Source of the DNA: Streptomyces liangshanensis
Lineage (GTDB): Bacteria; Actinomycetota; Actinomycetes; Streptomycetales; Streptomycetaceae
DNA: 64,000 nt
NCBI RefSeq assembly: GCF_011694815.1
Contig: NZ_CP050177.1
Location: forward strand, 5,620,001-5,684,000
Direction of reading: 5' to 3'
Shown here: positions 8,673-15,617 of the stretch, one piece after another
How the letters are laid out: each line of letters opens with the position of its first letter
Position numbering within the stretch: position 1 is the first letter of the stretch
Notes under the pieces: generated by a model
The model's database searches: none
What the model saw: the letters and a program-made list of their open reading frames with translations, nothing else
What the model was told of the DNA's origin: nothing
Position numbers and translations under genes: made by a program

Positions 8673-9494
8673 TTAGTTCGCGCTTCGGACCGTGACTTGT
8701 CCGTTGTCGCTGCGCGCCCTCACCACGTGCGCGCTGTTCCGGTCCGTCGGTACGTCGACGTCGGCCTTCCCGTTGTCGCTGTCGGCCGTCACCGCGTACG
8801 AGGCCTTCGACCTGGGCAGATCGATGACGATCTTGCCGTTGTCGCTGGAGGTGTCCACCGAGTCGGGTACGGCGGTGAGCGCGAGGCGGATCGACCCGTT
8901 GTCCGCCCTGGCGGTGACCTTCCTGGCGGCGACCCCCTCGGCGACGATCTTGCCGTTGTCGCTGCTGAGGTCGAGCGCGCCGCTGGAGTCCCTGACGGTC
9001 ACGGACCCGTTCCGCGAGTCGAGCCGCAGCGCGGTGTCGAACCCGCTCGCGACGACCTTCCCGTTGTCCGCGCCGAGGCTCACCGCCACGCCGCGCGGCA
9101 CCTTCACCTCGTGCTGCCCCTCGCAGTTGCTCGCGACCGCGTCGCACTTCACCCGGAGCGTGAGCGTGCCGCCGGACATCCGCCACTCGGCGTCCGGGCC
9201 GGTCCCCATGAACACCCAGCCGTCGACCCGCCGGGTCACGTCCACGGTCTTCACGTCGGCGGGGACGAGCGTGACCGACGAGTTCCCCGCGTCGATGGTC
9301 AGCTTCTTCCCGGAGAACGCGAAGGACCGGTGCTCGGCGGGCGCGTCCGACGCGTCGGAGCCACCACCGCACCCGGTGAGAGCGAGCGCGAGCAACGCCC
9401 CGCCCCCGAGCGCGGCCAGCGCGCGCACGCGGCCGCGGCCGCGCCTGTCCGTGCGGTCGTGGAAGTCGTCGTGGAAGTCACGGAATGCGTCCAA
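8673..9494 (-). CDS. DUF4097-type beta-repeat lipoprotein
   Basis: A 273-residue putative lipoprotein: basic n-region, hydrophobic core and the lipobox LTGC, with the lipidated Cys near residue 42. The mature part is a beta-helix-like DUF4097 domain with at least seven repeats carrying D-N-G-[KSQ] or similar (GADNGKVVA, SSDNGKIVA, RADNGSIRL, SSDNGKIVI, DSDNGKADV, RSDNGQVTV). I place the start at TTG 9494, 8 bp after GGGGGA; a GTG just before the signal core (VRALAAL) is possible. The repeats are mirrored in DNA as recurring CCGTTGTC. Likely outside the cytoplasmic membrane; function unknown. Confidence 0.78.
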   Translation of the reverse strand: MDAFRDFHDDFHDRTDRRGRGRVRALAALGGGALLALALTGCGGGSDASDAPAEHRSFAFSGKKLTIDAGNSSVTLVPADVKTVDVTRRVDGWVFMGTGPDAEWRMSGGTLTLRVKCDAVASNCEGQHEVKVPRGVAVSLGADNGKVVASGFDTALRLDSRNGSVTVRDSSGALDLSSDNGKIVAEGVAARKVTARADNGSIRLALTAVPDSVDTSSDNGKIVIDLPRSKASYAVTADSDNGKADVDVPTDRNSAHVVRARSDNGQVTVRSAN

Positions 9495-9682
9495 GGTGAT
9501 CGTCCCCCAGTTGGTCGTACGGAGTCCCCGCCCCTGCCCTCCCACCGTACGAACGCCACCCCACCCAGGCCGATCCGGCAACCCACCGTCCCCGGGGTAG
9601 GGCTACCCCCCGCCTCCCCACCCCTCGCCCGACTGGTTTGCGGCCGGGCCCCCTTGTCCATGTACGCTGTTGCCTCATCCAC

Positions 9683-9757
9683 GGGTGCGTAGCTCAGGGG
9701 TAGAGCGCTGCTCTTACAAAGCAGATGTCGGCGGTTCGAAACCGTCCGCGCCCACCA
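9683..9757 (+). tRNA. tRNA-Val (anticodon UAC), CCA encoded
   Basis: A complete cloverleaf. The 7-bp acceptor stem is GGGTGCG/CGCGCCC, the D stem GCTC/GAGC, the anticodon stem CTGCT/AGCAG with loop CTTACAA (TAC at 9715-9717), and the T arm contains TTCGAAA. The discriminator A and CCA at 9755-9757 are genome-encoded. It reads the rare GUA codon. Confidence 0.95.
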
Positions 9758-9762
9758 CCACA

Positions 9763-9794
9763 GAGGCCCCCAGCCGATCACGGCTGGGGGCCTC
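9763..9794. terminator. Strong terminator behind tRNA-Val
   Basis: A perfect 14-bp inverted repeat (9763-9776 and 9781-9794) with a 4-nt ATCA loop, rich in G and C. It can serve both the tRNA and the gene ending at 9819 on the opposite strand. Confidence 0.88.
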
Positions 9795-9818
9795 CGCGCG
9801 GCCGGCGTGGCGACTTCG

Positions 9819-10925
9819 TCAATAGATGAGGTCCGTCCCGGCCTTGAGAGGGAGCGCGGGGCAGTCTTCGCTACTCCTCTGCATGGCCCTGCAGTCCAGG
9901 ACGCGCTGTGTCACCGCGAAGAACTGATCGGGATACGCGGGGATTCCGCGGATCCGGAACTTTTCCTTCGCGTTCCGAATCCTCTGCTTCCGCACTCCTT
10001 CCGCGTCTCGGTACTCCGCCTCGAAGGACATCTCACAGTCCTTGATTCCGGAGGAGACCTCGACGTAAAGGCCGCCGGGAGTCGCGCCGTTGCCCAGATC
10101 GATCTTCTTGTGCGAGAAGTAGGGTTTCCCTATGTTCTCGTCCGGTGCCAGCGAAACGGGAACCTCTGGATCCGAGAGATCGAAGTGTATCCCGTCGTAA
10201 GCTCCGCCTCCCTCCGGATGAATCAGTACCACGGTCTTCGCCGCCGCGGGCTCGCATTCGATCTCCCTGCCTCGCAGCGCGGTAATGGCCAAGCCGGAGG
10301 CTCTGTCGCTGAAGAAGTCCATGAGCCAGGCCGAGGTGTAGCCGTCCGACTCCGGAATGCTCGGCAATTGCAGGCCCTGGCCTCCGTGCGAGGTGAGGAG
10401 GCTTTCCAGGTACGGGATCACGTCACCCCCGTCCTTCCGCATGAACACGGCCTTCTCCGCAGGATTCAATGGCTTGTCCAGAACGTATGCGAAGTAGATC
10501 GCGTCCGCGTCCTCGCGGACAGATGTCGCAAAAGCCGGCCCTTCCCTGTCGAGTTCCTCCTCGACTTCCTTGGTGCGGCGCGTCACCTGCTCGGTCGCGA
10601 TGTAGTCCAGCATGGAGGGGAATGCCCAGGCCAGAAGCGCTATGACCGCGACAGCGGGCAGAGCCCATTTGATCTTGCGCCTTCGCTGCTCCGGCGGTGT
10701 TTCCGACATGCCTGGAATCGCCAGGTCGGCGATCATGTCTCGCACTCGCGGTGTTGTCGTGGCCGGCGCGGGTGCCGGCTGTGGCGCCGGCGGGGCAGGC
10801 GCTGGTTCCGGTGAGTCGGTGGCGGCGGCCGCATTGCCGTCGTCCGACGGCTGAGCGGCGGTGGCGTCCGAACTGTGCATGTGCCCTCGGGAGTGGGAGC
10901 GGTCGAAAGGTCGGTCGTACATCAT
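9819..10925 (-). CDS. Orphan membrane-anchored protein of atypical composition
   Basis: A 368-residue protein of unknown function. An Ala/Pro-rich cytoplasmic region (about residues 15-60) is followed by RVRDMIADLAIPGM, a basic stretch PEQRRRKIKW and one membrane helix (WALPAVAVIALLAWAFPSML). The remaining about 260 residues are probably extracellular, with few cysteines. Codon third positions contain noticeably more A and T than the neighbours, for example GATTCCG and GAAGTAG runs, suggesting horizontal acquisition next to the tRNA gene. The start is uncertain: I give ATG 10925 (ATGATG), without a clear ribosome-binding site; ATG 10880 after GAGGG is possible. No mobile-element gene is adjacent. 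Confidence 0.68.
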   Translation of the reverse strand: MMYDRPFDRSHSRGHMHSSDATAAQPSDDGNAAAATDSPEPAPAPPAPQPAPAPATTTPRVRDMIADLAIPGMSETPPEQRRRKIKWALPAVAVIALLAWAFPSMLDYIATEQVTRRTKEVEEELDREGPAFATSVREDADAIYFAYVLDKPLNPAEKAVFMRKDGGDVIPYLESLLTSHGGQGLQLPSIPESDGYTSAWLMDFFSDRASGLAITALRGREIECEPAAAKTVVLIHPEGGGAYDGIHFDLSDPEVPVSLAPDENIGKPYFSHKKIDLGNGATPGGLYVEVSSGIKDCEMSFEAEYRDAEGVRKQRIRNAKEKFRIRGIPAYPDQFFAVTQRVLDCRAMQRSSEDCPALPLKAGTDLIY

Positions 10926-11060
10926 GCGCATGGGGTGGTTGGACGACTCAACACTTTCCGCCGAACCGAGCTCAGGACTCCGGCGGGGCCGACCGCGGCC
11001 GTCGCGGCGAGACCCGACGTGGTGGGAGGCGGGGGGTGAGGTAGGGCGCACACTGGGGGG

Positions 11061-11333
11061 ATGAGTAACTATCAGGGGCCCGCGACCCTTATCGCCGGGG
11101 ACTCCGCCATCGAGGTTGTCGCTACGTTGAGTGGGAGTCGGAGCGGGGACGTCAGGCAGTGGGGCGGGAGTGCGCAGACCGGGGAGGTGGGGGAGGGGTT
11201 CTTGGCCGCCCTGGAGAGCGGGGTCGTGACGATCCGGCTGCCGGACGGGCAGGAGGGGGTGGTGGTCGCCACGACCACGGCCATCGGGAGCGGGCGGCTG
11301 CGGATTTCAGGGAACGGGGTCATTCCGTTCTAG
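11061..11333 (+). CDS. DUF4873-like small protein
   Basis: A 90-residue protein opening MSNYQGPATLI and closing GRLRISGNGVIPF, the beginning and end pattern of DUF4873 proteins (Y-x-G-P-A-T-L ... G-x-x-R-I-x-G-x-G-x-P-F). Its predicted beta-rich fold is often found next to or fused with flavin monooxygenases, but here it stands alone. The Ser/Gly-rich middle suggests a divergent copy. Its last 14 bp overlap the end of the converging sigma-factor gene. The ATG is preceded by GGGGGG. Confidence 0.62.
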   Translation: MSNYQGPATLIAGDSAIEVVATLSGSRSGDVRQWGGSAQTGEVGEGFLAALESGVVTIRLPDGQEGVVVATTTAIGSGRLRISGNGVIPF

Positions 11334-12318
11334 GGCGGGCGTGGAGCGTGGTCAGTTTGTCCGGGTTGGTGATGTTGTAGATGTCGCTCACCCGGTCGCC
11401 CTCCGGGGTGAGGTCCACCACCAGTACCGCGAACGCGGACTCCCCGCTGAACAGCACCGCCGACGGGTCCCCGTTGACCTGGCGGTAGTGGATGTCGAGG
11501 TCGGCGGGGGCGTGGGTGGCGCGGGCCACCAGGAGGCGGGCCACGTTGTCGCTGCCGTGGATCGGACGGGGACCCGCGGCCCTGGACTTGCCGCCGCCGT
11601 CGCTCCACAGCGTGACGTCCGGGGCGAGCAGCCGGAGCAGTGCCTCCAGGTCGCCGCCGAAGGCCGCCGCCACGAAGCGTTCGGTCGCCTGCTGCCGCAG
11701 TTTCGGGTCGGCGCGGTAGCGCGGGCGCCGGGCGTGGACGTGTTCGCGCGCGCGGTGGGCGAGTTGGCGTACGGCGGCGGGGGTACGGCCGAGGATGTCG
11801 GCGGTCTCCGTGTGGGCGTAGCCGAACACCTCGTGCAGCACGAACACCGCGCGTTCCAGCGGGGTGAGCGTCTCCAGCACCACCATCATCGCCAGCGACA
11901 CGGATTCCGCGCGCTCCGCCGCGTCGGCGGCGCTCCCGGAGTCCGCCGCCGTGCCGAGGGTGCCGGTGGACGCGGTGACGAGCGGTTCCGGCAGCCATGA
12001 GCCCACGTACGTCTCGCGGCGGCGCGTGATGGCCGCCCGGCGGGCGACGGCCCCGTTCACCGCGATCCGTACGAGATAGGCCCGCGGGTGCTCGACGGGG
12101 GCCGCGTCCGGTGCCGCGCTCCTGGCCGCCCACGCGAGCCAGGTCTCCTGGAGGACGTCCTCGGTGTCGGCCACGCTGCCGAGCATGTTGTAGACGAGGG
12201 AGAAGAGCAGTTCGCGGTGGGTGGTGAAGGCCTGCGTGGGGGTGGGGGGAGTGGGAGTGCGTGTGGGTGTGAGGGGAGTGGGGGTGTTCTTCTGTGGTGG
12301 GGGTGGGGTGTTGGACAT
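11320..12318 (-). CDS. ECF41-group RNA polymerase sigma factor with SnoaL-like C-terminus
   Basis: A 332-residue extracytoplasmic-function sigma factor. Region 2 runs from about residue 30 (LLFSLVYNMLGSVADTEDVLQ), region 4 around 165-215 (LTPLERAVFVLHEVFGYAH then a helix-turn-helix ADILGRTPAAVRQLAHRA). The linker motif YVGSWLPEP and the C-terminal SnoaL-like domain with DGGGK and NPDKL mark the ECF41 group, in which the C-terminal domain modulates sigma activity without an anti-sigma factor. The N-terminus is an unusual Pro/Thr repeat of about 25 residues. AGGAGG lies 5 bp before the ATG at 12318. ECF41 genes often sit beside a carboxymuconolactone decarboxylase or oxidoreductase; no such neighbour is seen. 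Confidence 0.9.
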   Translation of the reverse strand: MSNTPPPPQKNTPTPLTPTRTPTPPTPTQAFTTHRELLFSLVYNMLGSVADTEDVLQETWLAWAARSAAPDAAPVEHPRAYLVRIAVNGAVARRAAITRRRETYVGSWLPEPLVTASTGTLGTAADSGSAADAAERAESVSLAMMVVLETLTPLERAVFVLHEVFGYAHTETADILGRTPAAVRQLAHRAREHVHARRPRYRADPKLRQQATERFVAAAFGGDLEALLRLLAPDVTLWSDGGGKSRAAGPRPIHGSDNVARLLVARATHAPADLDIHYRQVNGDPSAVLFSGESAFAVLVVDLTPEGDRVSDIYNITNPDKLTTLHARPRTE

Positions 12319-12413
12319 CTTGGCCTCCTGTCGTGCCGCGCCTCGCGCCGTTCCCCCTGAGAGCGGTGCGGGTCCAGGAGTGTGACATCACCGCCGTACG
12401 TGTGACCGGTGTC

Positions 12414-13559
12414 TCATCCCGCTGCCGGCGTACGGGGATGGATCGGCCTGCGCGCGCCGGACAGCCGGTCCCCCGTGCCGCCCCAGCGGAGCGCGATGAT
12501 CTCCGCCATGATCGCCACCGCCGTCTCCTCGGGCGTACGGGCCCCCAGGTCCAGCCCGATCGGCGACGCCAGGCGCGCCAACGCGCTTTCCTCCACGCCC
12601 ACTTCGTGCAGCCGTAGCAGCCGGTCCTCGTGCGTACGGTGGCTGCCCATCGCGCCGATGTAGCGGGCCGGGGTCCGCAGGGCCCGGGCCAGCAGGGGCA
12701 CGTCGAACTTCGGGTCGTGCGTGAGGACGCAGATCACCGTCTCCTCGTCCACGGTGTGCTCGTCGAGGTAGCGGTGCGGCCACTGGACGACCAGCTCGTC
12801 CACCTCGGGGAACCGCTCGCGGGTCGCGAACACCGGGCGGGCGTCGCAGACCGTGACGTGGTAGCCGAGGAACTTGCCCATCCGCGCGACCGCGCTCGCG
12901 AAGTCGATCGCGCCGAACACCAGCATCCGGGGCGGGCGCGCGAAAGCCTGGACAAAGACCGCGAGTTGGTCCTGCCGCTGTTCCCCGTGCCGGCCGACGC
13001 GCACCACTCCGGTACGGCCCTGCGCCAGCAGCGCCCGGGCCCGGTCGGCGAGAACCGCGTCGAGCCGCGCGTCGCCCAGGGTGCCGGTGGATTCGGGTGG
13101 CGCCGCGGCGGCCGTCCCCGTCGTCGCGCCCGCCGTCACGACCAGGTTCCCGCCCGGCGGCCCGTCCTCCGAGACCACCGACGCCACCGCGACCGGCCGG
13201 CCCGCGGCGAGGTGGCCGAGCACGGCGGGGAGTTCGGGGAAGTGGCCGCCGCCCACCGGCCGTACGAGCACGTCGATGACCCCGCCGCAGGTCAGCCCCG
13301 CCTCCAGCGCGTCGCCGTCACTCACCCCGTACGTCGTCAGCGCGGCCTCGCCCGAGGCGAGCACCTCCCGCGCCACCTCGTACACCGCGGCCTCGACGCA
13401 GCCCCCGGACACGCTGCCGAGCACCTCGCCGGTCTCCGCGACCGCCATGGTGGCGCCCGGCCGGCGCGGGGCCGAACGCCAGGTCCGTACGACCGTGGCC
13501 AGCGCGAAGCGCGTTCCCGCCGCGTGCCAGGCGCGCAGCCCCTCCGCGATGTCCCGCAT
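12414..13559 (-). CDS. XdhC/CoxI-family molybdoenzyme maturation protein
   Basis: A 381-residue protein with an N-terminal XdhC_CoxI domain (RTWRSAPRRPGATMAV, then GSVSGGCVEAAV) and a C-terminal Rossmann XdhC_C domain (VFGAIDFASAVARMGKFLGY, then YIGAMGSHRT). XdhC proteins bind and insert or sulfurate molybdenum cofactor for xanthine-dehydrogenase-type enzymes. The GSVSGGC cysteine is the conserved one. ATG 13559 follows GGAGGAG with 7-bp spacing. No xanthine dehydrogenase subunit gene is nearby, so its client enzyme must be encoded elsewhere. Confidence 0.88.
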   Translation of the reverse strand: MRDIAEGLRAWHAAGTRFALATVVRTWRSAPRRPGATMAVAETGEVLGSVSGGCVEAAVYEVAREVLASGEAALTTYGVSDGDALEAGLTCGGVIDVLVRPVGGGHFPELPAVLGHLAAGRPVAVASVVSEDGPPGGNLVVTAGATTGTAAAAPPESTGTLGDARLDAVLADRARALLAQGRTGVVRVGRHGEQRQDQLAVFVQAFARPPRMLVFGAIDFASAVARMGKFLGYHVTVCDARPVFATRERFPEVDELVVQWPHRYLDEHTVDEETVICVLTHDPKFDVPLLARALRTPARYIGAMGSHRTHEDRLLRLHEVGVEESALARLASPIGLDLGARTPEETAVAIMAEIIALRWGGTGDRLSGARRPIHPRTPAAG

Positions 13560-13762
13560 CCGCCGCTCCTCCCGGTCTCCCGGTCTCCCCGGCCCCTGGC
13601 CTACCGACGCCGTTGCCGACGCCACTTCCGCTGCCGCTGCCGTTCCGCGTCACCATAGGGCGCCGTATCGCGGAATCGCCGTATCGCCGACATGGATGGC
13701 GCGGACGGGTCACCCCGCGGGCGGGGCTGCCGCCCGGCCGGCGGACGCGGCACACTGGACGT

Positions 13763-14038
13763 ATGTGCCGCAGCATCAAGACCCTCCGTCCGCCCGTCCT
13801 CCCCGAAGAGGCCACCGAGGACGACATCAGGGCCGCCGCCCTCCAGTACGTACGCAAGGTGTCCGGCTTCCGTGAGCCCGCCGCGCACAACCGCGAGGTG
13901 TTCGCGCAGGCCGTGGAGGAGATCGCCGAGGCCACCGCCCGGCTGCTCCAGGGCATCGAGGTCCGGGGCGGGGCGAAGCGTTCGGCCGCCGCAACGGGCC
14001 CCGATACCGAAGCCGTCAAGGAGAGCGTCGGCGCCTGA
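13763..14038 (+). CDS. DUF2277 small protein
   Basis: A 91-residue protein starting MCRSIKTLRPP, the diagnostic N-terminus of DUF2277, which has an invariant Cys at position 2. The middle is helical (AALQYVRKVSGFREPAAHN) and the C-terminal 20 residues are a low-complexity tail. Function unknown; the family is widespread in actinobacteria. Transcribed divergently from xdhC. Confidence 0.85.
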   Translation: MCRSIKTLRPPVLPEEATEDDIRAAALQYVRKVSGFREPAAHNREVFAQAVEEIAEATARLLQGIEVRGGAKRSAAATGPDTEAVKESVGA

Positions 14039-14060
14039 CCGCCGGCGAGGGAGGCGGCGG

Positions 14061-14858
14061 CTAGGAAGCGGTCGCCGCCTGTACGGCTTCGCGCGGCTGC
14101 GCCTGCGCCGGTACGTGCGCGGCCTCCGCCGAGCCCGCCCGAGCCGCCGCCTCCTGCGCGGGCCGCCGCATCAGGTACGCGGCCAGCGAGCCCGCCGCGA
14201 ACAGCGCCAGGACGGACAGCGCCGCGCCCACCCAGCTCGCACCCAGCCACTGGCCGCCGAAGTAGCCGAGGCCCACGCTGTACCCGGTCCACGCGACGGC
14301 CGCCAGCGCCGACCAGGGCAGGAACTCCTTCACCTTGCCGTGCGCCGCGCCCGCGCCGAGGGACACCACCGAGCGGCCCGCCGGGGCGAAGCGCGCGATG
14401 ACGACCAGGGCGCCGCCGCCCGCCTTGAGCGCGCCGCCGAGACGTTCCTGGGCGGTGGTCAGCCGGCGGGAGCGCGCGATGGCCCGGTCCAGCCGGTCGC
14501 CGCCGCGCCAGGCGAGCCGGAAGGCCGCCAGGTCACCGAGGACGGACGCGCCGGCCGCGCAGCACATCAGGAGCAGGAGCGAGGGCACCTCGCGCGGTAC
14601 GCGGGCCACCTGGTCGGCCGCGTTCACGACGGTGCTCGTCCCGGCGGCCGCCGCCGTGGCGGCCGTGATCACCAGCACGCCGCTCGGCAGGACGGGCAGG
14701 AACACGTCCAGCAGCACGGAGAGAGCCACGACGGCGTAGATCCATGGGCTGCCCGTCAGCGACCCCAAACTGTCCAACACTTTTCCGACTCCCCGCCCGA
14801 TCCCGTGAACAACGCCGCGTAGTCGCAGGAGTGCGGACAGGAGCAGCTTGCCAGCCAT
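14061..14858 (-). CDS. DedA/VTT-type membrane protein
   Basis: A 265-residue polytopic protein with about five hydrophobic segments. It resembles the DedA/SNARE-associated (VTT) family through its re-entrant-loop region RFAPAGRSVVSLGAG near residue 160 and the preceding amphipathic helix. DedA proteins are now known or suspected lipid scramblases that recycle undecaprenyl phosphate or phospholipids. The C-terminal 40 residues are an Ala/Gln/Pro-rich cytoplasmic tail. It converges with DUF2277 and appears monocistronic. The match is by motif and topology, so a remote family member is possible. Confidence 0.7.
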   Translation of the reverse strand: MAGKLLLSALLRLRGVVHGIGRGVGKVLDSLGSLTGSPWIYAVVALSVLLDVFLPVLPSGVLVITAATAAAAGTSTVVNAADQVARVPREVPSLLLLMCCAAGASVLGDLAAFRLAWRGGDRLDRAIARSRRLTTAQERLGGALKAGGGALVVIARFAPAGRSVVSLGAGAAHGKVKEFLPWSALAAVAWTGYSVGLGYFGGQWLGASWVGAALSVLALFAAGSLAAYLMRRPAQEAAARAGSAEAAHVPAQAQPREAVQAATAS

Positions 14859-15101
14859 ACAGCGTACGCCTGAAGGGTACGGGCAGACGCGCCGGGGTGC
14901 CCGGAATTTCCAGCCTTTCCCGGGACCGTGCCCTTACGGGGTTGACGGCCCGTCGAGAGGGCCGGTGCCGAGCGTGACGGCGCCCGGAGCCCGGCCGAGG
15001 GCCGGACGTCCGGGCGCCGTCTCACGATCTCGACAGCACGTCTCGACAGGACGTGACGGGACGTGGTGGTGCGTGGTGCGTGGTACGGGGTGGTACGGGG
15101 A

Positions 15102-15557
15102 TCAGGCGGCCACGGGCGCCGGCTGTTCCTTCCGCTCCTCACCCGACCCGCGGCTCGCGCCGCCGGACCGGCCGGACGTGAAGAGCTGGTCCAGGGCGAA
15201 GGCGCCCGGGCCGGTGAAGACGATCAGGAGGAAGGCCCAGCAGAATATGGCCGCGCCCTCGCCCTGGTTCTGGATGGGGAGGAGCGCCTCGGGCTGGTGC
15301 ACGGTGAAGTACGCGTACGCCATCGAGCCCGACGAGATGAAGGCGGCGGTCCTGGTGCCGGCGCCGAGCAGGACGAGCGCGCCGCCGACGAGTTCGATGA
15401 CGGCGGCGTACCACCCGGGCCAGGTCCCGGCCGGGGTGCCGTCGTTGCCGAAGAGTCCGAAGAGCGAGGACGCTCCGTGGAACGCGAAGAGGAGTCCGAC
15501 GACCACCCGGAAGAGTCCGAGCGCGTAGGGCTGGGCGTGGTTGAGGCGAGCATTCAT
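15102..15557 (-). CDS. DoxX-family membrane protein
   Basis: A 151-residue, four-helix membrane protein with DoxX signatures: ALGLFRVVVGLLFAFHGASSLFG at the first helix and WPGWYAAVIELVGGALVLLG at the second. The family contains quinol-oxidase-related subunits and redox or thiol-stress membrane proteins. ATG 15557 has AGGAG 8 bp upstream. A DasR-type palindrome lies 19-38 bp upstream of the start, suggesting control by aminosugar signalling. The tail is Gly/Ser/Glu-rich. Confidence 0.86.
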   Translation of the reverse strand: MNARLNHAQPYALGLFRVVVGLLFAFHGASSLFGLFGNDGTPAGTWPGWYAAVIELVGGALVLLGAGTRTAAFISSGSMAYAYFTVHQPEALLPIQNQGEGAAIFCWAFLLIVFTGPGAFALDQLFTSGRSGGASRGSGEERKEQPAPVAA

Positions 15558-15575
15558 GGGGGGTTACTCCTTCGA

Positions 15576-15595
15576 TCATTGGTCTGGACCGATGA
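15576..15595. promoter_or_regulatory. DasR-responsive-element-like palindrome
   Basis: A near-perfect 20-bp palindrome, TCATTGGTCTGGACCGATGA. Its core TGGTCTGGACC resembles dre sites (consensus about ACTGGTCTAGACCACT) bound by the GntR/HutC regulator DasR in streptomycetes. The opposite strand reads CGGTCCAGACCA, like chitinase-promoter repeats. It sits where it would cover the doxX promoter. Confidence 0.5.
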
Positions 15596-15617
15596 GGCTC
15601 CCTCACGTTAGGTATCC

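Noticed and set aside
9683..11060. An integrated element bounded by a copy of the tRNA-Val end
   Set aside because: I found no second copy of the tRNA 3' sequence in the window and no integrase or excisionase gene.
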